Shown: in pieces, positions 27,119 through 35,600 of the stretch
Layout: the number at the start of each line of letters is the position of its first letter
Numbering within the stretch: position 1 is the stretch's first letter
NCBI RefSeq assembly: GCF_029714285.1
Contig: NZ_CP121662.1
Span: 1,116,001-1,180,000, forward strand
Direction of reading: 5' to 3'
Origin: Rhizobium sp. CB3090
Lineage (GTDB): Bacteria > Pseudomonadota > Alphaproteobacteria > Rhizobiales > Rhizobiaceae
Length of the DNA stretch: 64,000 nt
The notes under the pieces: model-generated
What the model was told of the DNA's origin: nothing
Seen by the model: the letters and a program-made list of their open reading frames with translations, nothing else
The model's database searches: none
Program-made: the position numbers and the translations under genes

Positions 27119-27694
27119 ATGTCATCGATCAGGCTTTTCATCCTATCTTCCTTCGCCGATCTCGGCCCGATGCACGGTCATCGTCTGAGGCAGGAGGCTG
27201 AGCGCAAGCGTGTGCCGTTTTGGACCGACATTCCAGTCGGGGCGGTCTACGGGGCCATGAACCGGCTCGCCACTGAGGGTCTGTTGCGCGAGGCAGGGCG
27301 TGAGCAGGAAGGCAATCGCCCCACTCGTCAGCTTTACGAAATCACTGATGAAGGAAGGCGCGTTTTGACTGACCTCAGGCGGGATGGCTTGACGGAGATC
27401 TGGTTTAAGTACGATCCGTTCGACCTCGCGCTCACTCGCACCGATCCAGCCAAGTTGGATGAGCTTCCGACCCTCTTGGCGGACCGACTTGCAAGGATGA
27501 AGGCGCTGCTCGAAGAGCGGCGGGGTATGATTGAGCAAGCCATGCCCTTTATCGGAGTGGCGGAGGAGTGGGCGGTCCGCCATACAGAGCGCCGGATGGA
27601 GGCGGAGGTGGAATATCTTGCCGACCTCGTCGCCGCTCTTCCGGACCTCATTGCCGATGAGCTGAATCCCCGGCCGCGCAAGGAAAAGCCGTAG
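27119..27694 (+). CDS. PadR-family transcriptional regulator
   Basis: 191 residues. The winged-helix N-terminus (MSSIRLFILSSFADLGPMHG, then VGAVYGAMNRLATEGLL and RQLYEITDEGRRVL) is typical of PadR, followed by a helical C-terminal dimerisation region. GAGAG lies just before the ATG. The divergent gene is an NAD(P)-dependent oxidoreductase, and an aldo/keto reductase gene lies downstream. PadR proteins usually repress such detoxification genes and are released by phenolic or aldehyde ligands. Confidence 0.9.
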   Translation: MSSIRLFILSSFADLGPMHGHRLRQEAERKRVPFWTDIPVGAVYGAMNRLATEGLLREAGREQEGNRPTRQLYEITDEGRRVLTDLRRDGLTEIWFKYDPFDLALTRTDPAKLDELPTLLADRLARMKALLEERRGMIEQAMPFIGVAEEWAVRHTERRMEAEVEYLADLVAALPDLIADELNPRPRKEKP

Positions 27695-27739
27695 GCAAGA
27701 AGACAGCGAGCCGCCGGAGCACCTGCTTGCGGCACGAGT

Positions 27740-28013
27740 TCAGGCGCTGGCGCGTTGCAGGCGAATGGCGCGCTCGGGGCAGGCGGAAACGCAGAGGCCG
27801 CAATCTTCGCAGGCGGCGGTGTTTAGTGTGGCGGCGAATTTGGTAAAAAGCGGCTGGCCTTCGAACGTGTCGGCGAAGATGCGAGACAATCTCGAAGACA
27901 TCCACAGGGCATACCTCCAACAGGCGGTCTTTCCCTCTCGCATCCCATAGGATCACCACGGGGCGCACGACGCCCGGCTGCTGGCGACGTTTGTCCCTGG
28001 TTTCCGTTTCCAT
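27740..28013 (-). pseudogene. 4Fe-4S ferredoxin with two compensating frameshifts
   Basis: The expected family protein reads EGKTAC-LEVCPVDVFEI-...-CEDCGLCVSACPERAI. Here REGKTAC is in one frame, LEVCPVDVFEI in the next, and LSRIFADTFEG through CEDCGLCVSACPERAIRLQRA back in the first. One base has been lost and one gained about 30 bases apart. The first cluster cysteine (before EGK) is also missing, so the N-terminal cluster could not form. The second CxxCxxC..CP cluster is intact. Start and end are approximate. Confidence 0.6.
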
Positions 28014-28095
28014 GGGAAGTTTTTTCTTTGAGAAAATTTGGTATTCCAGAGTCCCCATCTGGAGAACTCCTCGTGGGAGATAAAGAGCTCGTTGA

Positions 28096-28959
28096 TCAGG
28101 CGAGCTCGGCCAGGTCTTCTTCCTTCAGAACAATGTCGGCGGCGGCCATGTTTTCTTCTAGGTGAGCAATGGACCCGGTGCCGGGGATGGCAATCATTAC
28201 CGGTGAGAGAGCCAGCAGCCAGGCGAGCGCAATCTGGTTGATTGTTGCCTGATGACGGCTGGCGATCCGCGCCAGGCGGCCGTCGTCGATGTGCGTCATT
28301 CCTCCACCGAGGGGAAAGAACGGGCTAAAGGCGATATTCTCGGCTTCGCAGGTCTTTACAAGCGCGATATCTCCGCGTTTGGCAATATGAAAGTTGTTCT
28401 GCACGGCGACAACCGGCGCAATCGCGCGCGCTTCGGCAAGATGGTCAGCATCGATGTTGCTGAGGCCGAGGTGACGGATCAGGCCTTCCTCTTGCAGTGC
28501 TGCAAGAGCCTGGAAACGTTCGGCGATTGACTCGCCGTGGGGTGGAGCCATTTCGCCGATGCGCAGATAGACTAGATCTAGCCTGTCCAGACCGAGGTCT
28601 TGAAGGTTTTCCTCGATCAGTCGGCGCATGTCGACGCCAGTCGCGGTCCGATGGCCACCATCCGGGTCGAAGACGTGCCCGACTTTGGACGCGATCACGA
28701 GGTTCGACGGGTACGGATGAAGCGCCTCTTGAATTAGCCTGTTCGCGCGAACAGTTTTGTCGCCGCTATGATAGAAGGCGGCGGTATCGATGAGATTGGC
28801 GCCGAGCTCGACGGCGCGGCGCAGCACAGTGCGGCCGGTAGCGGGATCGCGCGCCGGGCCGCGGAATCCTTTCGCCGCAAGGCGCATCGCGCCGAATCCC
28901 ATCCGCTTGATGAGTAGGTCTCCACCGATCCGAAATTCGGTAACTTTGTACGATGACAC
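28096..28959 (-). CDS. Aldo/keto reductase
   Basis: 287 residues from a GTG at 28959 with TTGGAG upstream; the frame stays open for 33 more codons but without family similarity. The (beta/alpha)8 AKR pattern is clear: MGFGAMRL at the start, LIDTAAFYHSG, the SKVGHVF segment, HLGLSNIDADHLAEA and the IPGTGSIAHLEENMAAAD cofactor segment. The catalytic Tyr may be the one in AAFYHSG. It reduces aldehydes or ketones with NADPH and fits the local detoxification theme. The upstream region carries a dyad that resembles the site in front of padR. Confidence 0.88.
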   Translation of the reverse strand: MSSYKVTEFRIGGDLLIKRMGFGAMRLAAKGFRGPARDPATGRTVLRRAVELGANLIDTAAFYHSGDKTVRANRLIQEALHPYPSNLVIASKVGHVFDPDGGHRTATGVDMRRLIEENLQDLGLDRLDLVYLRIGEMAPPHGESIAERFQALAALQEEGLIRHLGLSNIDADHLAEARAIAPVVAVQNNFHIAKRGDIALVKTCEAENIAFSPFFPLGGGMTHIDDGRLARIASRHQATINQIALAWLLALSPVMIAIPGTGSIAHLEENMAAADIVLKEEDLAELA

Positions 28960-29127
28960 AGCGTTTACTCCAATAAGGTCGGCAATTTTTTCAGCGACGA
29001 AATAGGTTTCCGTCAGTGATGTTGATCTGATCGGCGCCCCGACAACGGTCAGTGCCACGTACGCACTCGCGTATTCCGATCTTAATCGGAGCTACCTGCG
29101 TCGGCTGCGAACTGGCTAATCAAGTAA

Positions 29128-29156
29128 ACTCCTGCATGATTAATCTCATAGGAGTA
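29128..29156. promoter_or_regulatory. Dyad upstream of the aldo/keto reductase, related to the padR site
   Basis: ACTCCT and AGGAGT face each other across 16 bases. The right arm, TCTCATAGGAGTA, is the reverse complement of TACTCCTATGAGA, which matches the padR-side 13-mer in 12 positions. The 348-bp space 28960-29307 shows nothing else convincing. Confidence 0.45.
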
Positions 29157-29307
29157 ATTGATTGTCAATTCCCGCAAGCAAGCCGAGATGGCAGCCACTC
29201 TGTCGGCTTTATATCCGCCTGCGCTAAGACCGGCGCGACTTCCTCGCGACCTTGCTTCGACGTGCACGAAGAAACCTGGGAGACGGGTCCTTCTTAAGTG
29301 TAGCAGG

Positions 29308-29568
29308 ATGGCGAACCATTCTCCGATCGAGAACTTCAACCTTTCGCTAAAGGTTGAGTCGCGTTCCCGGAGCAAGTTTCATCGACGACGATGGGGCGCG
29401 ACCGTTCGGCGGTTGCGGCCCTTTGCGGAGGATCTTGGAGGCGCCGACGTCATCTCCTTCAACCTTTATGTTGGTTCTAACGGTCGGCCGATTCTGAAAT
29501 CATGCGAGATGTCCTCGTCGAAGGTCGTGGAGTTCGTGATCCAGTTTCGACCGGAACACCGCCGATGA
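29308..29568 (+). CDS. Small hypothetical protein
   Basis: 86 residues from the ATG at 29308. MANHSPIENFNLSLKVESR starts the protein, and a LGGADVISFNLYVGSNGRP..SCEMSSSKVVEFVIQF ending looks like a folded beta-alpha unit rather than random sequence. No family is recognised. The ribosome-binding site is poor (GCAGG directly next to the ATG), so the start is uncertain and the frame, open further upstream to 29158, may be a truncated gene. A hairpin cluster follows at 29637. Confidence 0.4.
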   Translation: MANHSPIENFNLSLKVESRSRSKFHRRRWGATVRRLRPFAEDLGGADVISFNLYVGSNGRPILKSCEMSSSKVVEFVIQFRPEHRR

Positions 29569-29636
29569 AGACGGAGATTCCGCTTCTCCGCGCGGGACTG
29601 ATGCCTTTCGAGACTGCCGGATATAGTCAAGGCAGT

Positions 29637-29713
29637 CCATTTTTTGGATTGATCGAACCAAAAAATGGATCAAATTTTTGGGCTGCTGCCGTTCGCCCAA
29701 AAAGGCAGCTTTT
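29637..29713 (+). terminator. Cluster of hairpins between a small gene and hipA
   Basis: Three dyads are packed here: CCATTTTTTGG/CCAAAAAATGG (29637-29668, perfect, 10-base loop), TTTTTGGGC/GCCCAAAAA (29675-29703) and GCTGCC/GGCAGC followed by TTTT (29685-29713). The last two are mutually exclusive. The last one fits a plus-strand rho-independent terminator. The region also ends the hipA transcript on the minus strand. Confidence 0.5.
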
Positions 29714-29780
29714 CCATGCCTTCCGGCACTTATCCTTCAAGGATTCCTGGAGATTGGCAAGTTCGAGACAGTGGCAATTT

Positions 29781-31103
29781 TTAGGAGCCTTCGCCGGCGA
29801 TCAGCGCATCCCGCGCGGCACGGAATGCGTCTTGCAACACATTGTGACCATCCAGCCCGTCTAGGGCGTAGTTGTTGAGGAACTGGCGCCCGGCGAACAG
29901 CTTGCGGTCGACGGGGTTGAGATCCGCTTCGTCGCAGACCGCCTGCCAGTGTTCGGCGATGACGTTGATCTGCCGTTCGATCAGCGCGGACGCTTCCGCC
30001 TCTTTTAGGTGATAGTCCGGCGCGGCCGCAAGGCAGGTCGCCAGCGTGCTGGCGCGGACATCGCCCTTGATCAGCATGGCCTGAGTGGCTTCGTTGCCGG
30101 TACGGCCTTGCGGACAGATGTCATAGGCCGGCGTCAGTGTCAGCATCCTTCCGTCCCAGAACGCCGCATGGTTGCGGGCATGATCGTCGGTATTGCCGCA
30201 CAGCACGTTGAAGCAGATCCGCCCGTAGAGCTCCTTGAGCGTGTCCTTCGGGGCGGTGAAACGGTGGCGGATCAGTTCGGCCAAGTCCTCGTAGGAGGCG
30301 TAGCGGGCCATCATCTCGTCAAGGCCGAGCATGGTCAGCGCCGAGACCATGGCGTGTCTCGTCCAGCCATCCTTCGTGTGCGTACGGTCGAAGCGCTCAA
30401 TAAGCAGCACTTCCTTTTGCGCGGCACGAGTCATCGACACGGATGCCGCATCAAGCCCGCAGGCGCTCGCGAGCTTCATCGCGATGAACTCGGCCTTCAC
30501 GACGCTATACGTGTCGCTGGTTGCCGAGAATTTGGCGATGAACTTCTTCGTGCCGTCATCGATCAGCGCCTTGGGGCGAGCACCGCCGATCGAAGTGCGG
30601 TAATTGAGAGCCTGGTCGAACGCCGGGGGCAGGGGGACGCCTTTTTCGACGAGGTCGGCCGCTTCCATGAGCTCGACGAGCGATGCTTGCGCCGCAAGGC
30701 GCGGGACATATTCCGTGGCCGACGCCTGAAAATCGAGCGCGCCAATCCGGTCGGATCCTGACTGGAGCAGAAAGGTCAGCTCGCTTGTCTCCGCCACGCT
30801 GGCGGCGTCAGGTCTTTTGCCCGTCAACCTGTTGATGATGACCCGGCGCCCCCAGGCGTCGGGCGAGCCGTCGCGAATGCAGCTCGGCATCGACAAACCG
30901 TCGATGGGCGCGATGACGCCTTCCTGAAGCGGCAGTTCCGGTTCATAGATGGAAATGGCGTTCTGGCGGCGCCGGTAGCTTGCGCCATAAGTGAAGAGCA
31001 GGCGCTCGCCGTCCTGGTCGAGGCGGCCCGCCACCACCGGTTCCGTCGCCCCCGGCAGCCATGTCCAGACAAAGGCTTCAGTGGCGTCCGCTTTAGTCAC
31101 CAT
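29781..31103 (-). CDS. hipA: HipA-family serine/threonine kinase toxin
   Basis: 440 residues, full length for HipA. It has the N-subdomain (VAGRLDQDGERLLFTYGASY), the GGARPKALIDDG segment next to the ATP-binding loop, the catalytic GNTDDHARNHAAF (Asp-Asn pair) and the LTPAYDICP metal-binding motif. HipA phosphorylates glutamyl-tRNA synthetase or related targets and induces dormancy. The usual helix-turn-helix antitoxin HipB is not found directly upstream. Instead the ATG overlaps by seven bases the end of a HAD-family phosphatase gene, an unusual pairing. It marks the left end of the defence island. Confidence 0.92.
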   Translation of the reverse strand: MVTKADATEAFVWTWLPGATEPVVAGRLDQDGERLLFTYGASYRRRQNAISIYEPELPLQEGVIAPIDGLSMPSCIRDGSPDAWGRRVIINRLTGKRPDAASVAETSELTFLLQSGSDRIGALDFQASATEYVPRLAAQASLVELMEAADLVEKGVPLPPAFDQALNYRTSIGGARPKALIDDGTKKFIAKFSATSDTYSVVKAEFIAMKLASACGLDAASVSMTRAAQKEVLLIERFDRTHTKDGWTRHAMVSALTMLGLDEMMARYASYEDLAELIRHRFTAPKDTLKELYGRICFNVLCGNTDDHARNHAAFWDGRMLTLTPAYDICPQGRTGNEATQAMLIKGDVRASTLATCLAAAPDYHLKEAEASALIERQINVIAEHWQAVCDEADLNPVDRKLFAGRQFLNNYALDGLDGHNVLQDAFRAARDALIAGEGS

Positions 31104-31822
31104 CGACCTCCTTCACCGTGCGGCGGACGACGGGAGAGCGCCACGTCCGACCCGGCTAGCGACGTCAATTCGGCCGGTGCATCAACGAGGAGATCCGCGC
31201 CGGCAAGCTCAAGTTCCTCTCGGCCGCCGTAACCCCAAAGGACGCCGACGGCGCGCATCTGGTTCGCGTGAGCCCCGGCGATGTCGTATTTTCGATCCCC
31301 CACCATCAGGCAGTCCTTGGCGGGCAACCCGGTATCCTGCAGGATATGCGCCAACAGCTCAGGCTTATGGTCCAGGCCAGCTCCGGGCACCGAGCCGTAT
31401 ATCCCTTGAAAGAGACCCAATAGGCCGTGATTTTCAAGAATTCGTTCTGCGAAGGTTTTCCGTTTGGAGGTTGCCAGGAAGAGACCGACGTCTCGAGAAT
31501 GCAGCTCGACGATCGCCTCTCTTATTCCAGGGTAGAGCTCACTTAATAGGAGGCCGCGGGTTCCGTAGTCGGCTCTGTAGGCTTCCACCGCTTCGGTGAC
31601 ACGATCATCGCCGAAAGAACTGAGAAGATACCGCATCACGTCCTCGATCGGCGGGCCGATGATCGAGCTGATATTCATCTCCGGGTCCGTTTCATGGCCG
31701 AGCACCCGCAGCGCCGCGCGGCAGCTCGAGAGGATGCCCGGTTGGGAATCAACCAGTGTCCCATCGAGATCAAGGAGGAGGTTCGAAGCGGCATAGGGCA
31801 CGGCGTCTCGCTTTCGTATCAT
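31097..31822 (-). CDS. HAD-family phosphatase (phosphoglycolate phosphatase-like)
   Basis: About 241 residues from the ATG at 31822; the frame is open to 31948 and the start is uncertain because no clear ribosome-binding site is seen. Motif I is LLLDLDGTLVDSQ with the nucleophile Asp, motif II LATSKRK, motif III Lys in HKPE and motif IV MVGDRKYDIAGA. The cap type and length match phosphoglycolate phosphatase-like proteins. Its end overlaps the hipA start by seven bases, so the two proteins are translated together. It may counter the kinase, provide an unrelated function, or be an accidental neighbour. Confidence 0.82.
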   Translation of the reverse strand: MIRKRDAVPYAASNLLLDLDGTLVDSQPGILSSCRAALRVLGHETDPEMNISSIIGPPIEDVMRYLLSSFGDDRVTEAVEAYRADYGTRGLLLSELYPGIREAIVELHSRDVGLFLATSKRKTFAERILENHGLLGLFQGIYGSVPGAGLDHKPELLAHILQDTGLPAKDCLMVGDRKYDIAGAHANQMRAVGVLWGYGGREELELAGADLLVDAPAELTSLAGSDVALSRRPPHGEGGRW

Positions 31823-32621
31823 GCGGGTCAGGATAGAGCCCGCTATAAACATGGTCATCGTGGAGCGGGTCAAGAGAAGCCACTGTAGGAAGCGGATGCC
31901 TTCAAGGTTTCTGCAAGTCTTAACGTTTTGGCGATCAGCCAATATCAACTGCTAGAAAATTGGCAGCCAGTCCGTGGATCCTTTGGTCTCCATCGCACCG
32001 GCGAAAAAGTTCACTGAGCAAACTTTCGGCCCACCACTCATTGGCTGAGACCGTAGTCCTCGTAGACTAATGCGGGATCCAGCGGTCGGCCTCGAATTGG
32101 GACTTGTCTCGTTCACTTTCGACCAGTACGGGCACATCGGCGCCGCAATCCGGAACCTATGGCCGGCCATCTGGTGGATAACCGAGTTTACCTCCGCGCG
32201 CGCGTATCAATCCCGCGTCCTTCCTCGTATGCGTACCCTCGGTGTGATGTCGTGCCTCTGTTGCGGGCGCTCCCTATCTTCGATGGACGGTTGCGGGATT
32301 TGCGAAGAGTGTCTCGCACCATGAGAAGGCAGACCACCTCAATTCCGGAAGTGCCCGAAGGCGCGGAGACGACGAGGACCTTTTCGACGCCTCGTCGTCA
32401 TGGCTCTTCGCAGGGTGGGGACATCGCCGCGTTGGATTCCGGCCTTGTCGTAAGGGAGAACGCGCGAGTGCTGGAACTTTTCCCATAGTGTCGCCTCCGC
32501 TTGGCGCCCGTTGCTATTCGACTGTGATCACATCTGACCTCAACCGCCGAGGTTGAGCTGTCTGACCCGAGCGGGTTCAGAGTAGGCGCGACGGCATTCT
32601 CGATCACTCTACAACAGCCGT
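31823..32621. other. About 800 bp between druE and the HAD gene without a supported gene
   Basis: Several short open frames exist (for example 31952-32170, 32070-32324 and 32274-32486) but none has a family match, a good ribosome-binding site or a helix-turn-helix that could be a missing hipB. The only clear structure is the tandem hairpin at 32539-32580. Confidence 0.5.
32539..32580 (-). terminator. Tandem hairpins downstream of druE
   Basis: CTCAACC-GCCGA-GGTTGAG (32539-32557) is followed by a second dyad CTGACCCG/CGGGTTCAG with one bulge (32562-32580). They lie 40-80 bp past the druE stop and probably end the druHE transcript, although no T-run is present. Confidence 0.45.
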
Positions 32622-35600
32622 CTAGTCCCTCGTGGCAACGAGGTAGGTGGGACCGAATCCACCTTTGCCGACCGATGCGCTCGAGCGCGCTAGCGCATCT
32701 GCCTGGCGTTTGGGACTGGAGCGGAAGTCGTGCAGTGACAAGTTCCCGGTCGAGGTAACCCGCCACGCTCCGAAGCCTTGGTCGAAGACGACCGTGGCCG
32801 AGGCGCCGTCCTCGAATTTTAAGTTCATGTAGCGTCCATGTGGAACCTGCTCGAATCGCACCGTCAACGCTACGCCCTTCTGGATGGCATATTCAGCGAA
32901 AACGGCTTGCGCATCGAGGCTATCCCGCCAGTCCTCGTGAAGACGCATCGGAAGACCGGATTTTCCACCCGGCGCGCTTGTGGACAACGTGACGGAATGG
33001 CTCGGGGACCCTTTCACCAATGCCGCGACAGTATCGATGAACATTTTCGCTGTGAGAGGAGATTTGACGTACGGGTCGCTATAAACGATCGACGTCACCT
33101 TGATGTTTGCAGAGATTCCCAGGGTTCCCAGAAGGCCGCGGATGCGAGATGCCATTGCTCCGCCGAACAGCGTCAGTCCGCGATCGAGTTCACTGGTTAT
33201 CTTGTCGAACTTCGAGCTTGGAGAGGGGAGCAACGACGACTTTTCCAACGGCTGCTTTTGCGCAATCCCGTCGATCGTGCCTCGGACGATGGGGCAGGTC
33301 GCCGCCTGCCCCCAGTCCGCCGACACTTCCCACGACGCCGGATCCCTTGTCGCCCATGCCGTGGTTCTCGCTGCGCTGGTTACGGCGACGCCGGCGACCG
33401 CGCCTGTCTTGAGCTTTAGGGGTTGTCCGACGTGCACGGGGAAGGAGCCGCCTGCCTTCATATAACGCTGCCCCAGATCGTACAAAGCAATCAGCCCTCC
33501 GTTGTCGCCGCGGTGGACGATGCTTTCGGGGACCACGAATACGACCTCCTTGCTGTGGCGTAGCCATTGCTCCAGAGCCGTGTTAGCGGGCCAGTTGGCA
33601 AGCTGTCCAAGATCTGCCGTCTCGGGAAGGTAGACGTAAACTGAAGGTCTGATCGACTCCATTAAGATCCGATCGACCTCGTCTTCAACATTGATGGAAA
33701 CCACTGCATCTTTGGATATGCGGTCCTCTCCGGACAGCGCGCGATGGAGCGACAGATGCTCGTCGAGGAATTTCAAAGCCGAGAGACGGTCGAGACTTCC
33801 TTCTTCGAAGGGCGCGTCTGGCACGAGCACACAGGCGGCACACCCCGTGGTGCAGCCGGTATTCGGGCAGTCGAGGACGCTGCGAGCTTCAACGAACACC
33901 TCTGGGAGGCGGTCCGCGATCGACGCCGCGAAACCCGCACCACCTGCAGCGCGGTCGAATACAAGCATTGAACGGGAGCGCGTTCCAAACTGGGCATCCG
34001 CCACCTGCGTCGCGAAACCCATTTCGTCGGCTTCGATGCCCAGGATACGGGCGATACCTTCGCGCATCGCGATCACCAGCGCCGTTGCCGTAGCCTTCGT
34101 CGAAGGCATCGATGGCTGAAGCTCGAAGACGTCGGTCGAGATCTCATAACCGAGATCGAGATTTCGCCTTACAGCCCACGCATTGTTGTTACCCTCGCAG
34201 ACTTGAGCGTTCTCCCCCTTCTTCCATCTGAGTGGTGCGTGCAAGGCGAGGGGCGACGCCACGGTCTGATCCACGTCGCCATTGTCCAATGTCGGGTAGT
34301 CGGGAGATGCGCGGCCGCAATGAAGGCAAAGTGCGTATCCGTTCTTCGACTGCCCTCGATTGCTGTAGTAGACAGCACCTTCGCGGCTGCTACGAAAACG
34401 TCCGAGATCCGGGATCGGAAGCGACGACCAGGGACTCGCCCTGACTGAGACGCTGGGTTCCTCCGGGGCGACATAGGAAATGATGTCCGTTTCTGCATGC
34501 GGCTTGTCGCGCACGTCGACGGAGAATCCCGCAGGTCTAAGATAAGGATTGTTCGTTACCGCTCCGGCGCATACAGGACATTCTGTAAGCTTCGTTCGGC
34601 TGCTATCGCTCGTCCCGCACCGCCGGCAGGTCCAATGGACTTTCAGACTCTGGACGTCTCGTATGCTATCTTCGCTGGCCGGACGCTTCCAGTTCAGGAG
34701 GACACCTGCAGACTTGTGAACCAATCCGTCGAGAACGATCTCCGATCCAGGGGCATAGTCCCTGATCGCGAGATCGAGCGATCGTTGCGGTCCTGTCAGC
34801 CGGGTCGTCCTTCTCCCGTCCGGGGGCGTGTCATTCCGCTGCTTGTGCGGAAGGAACGTGACAACGCCGGTCGGAAAACCATGCCCTGGCAGGAAGCCTC
34901 TGTCTGCCAGGGCGCTCAGCAGGAATTCCTCACAGAGGCGCTTCAGCTCGAAGCCCATCCGGCTCTTTCCAGCGTCCTTCACTCCTTCGTCCTTTGCCAA
35001 TGCCTGAAGGCCCTCCCACTCGCTCTCGAAATTCGCCTCCAGCTCGGAGATGATCTGAAGGCAGGTGTCGACCAAGGTCGTCTCACCCTCCAGGACCGAG
35101 TGCTTCACCAGCTTCTCGAGATTGGGAGACACCATCTTCAGCGTCGAGGGTGCCTTGAGCCACTCCTTGAAGGAGTGAACAGGACGTTGATCGAGTGTGA
35201 TCCGCTTTTCACCCACCACTGCCGGCGTGCCGATGAATGGGCCGATCATCATACGGATAGGGTCCCCGCCACGGTCGAGCATGAAGCATCGGAGGAGGTA
35301 GGCGTTGACGTGTCGCTGGACAATGGGCCGACTGGAGAGCGCAACCTTGGGGGCGGCAAGGTTCCTGTTGAGGTACCCGGTAGGTGAGAGGAACGCTTCC
35401 CGATCGAGCGGGCGGTCTCTGCAGAACGTGAATGCGAGTGAGAACGGCTGCCCACGACGGCCCGCCCGGCCGACGCGCTGCTTGTAGCTCGCGATAGACG
35501 GCGGAACGTTTGTCATCATCACGGTCGAGACGGAGCCGATGTCGACGCCCATCTCCATCGTGGTCGAGCAGTTCAGTATATTGATCTCGCCGCCTTTGAA

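Noticed and set aside
32070..32486. Short frames considered as a hidden hipB or Druantia accessory gene
   Set aside because: None contains a helix-turn-helix pattern or a ribosome-binding site, and the frames overlap each other on both strands.
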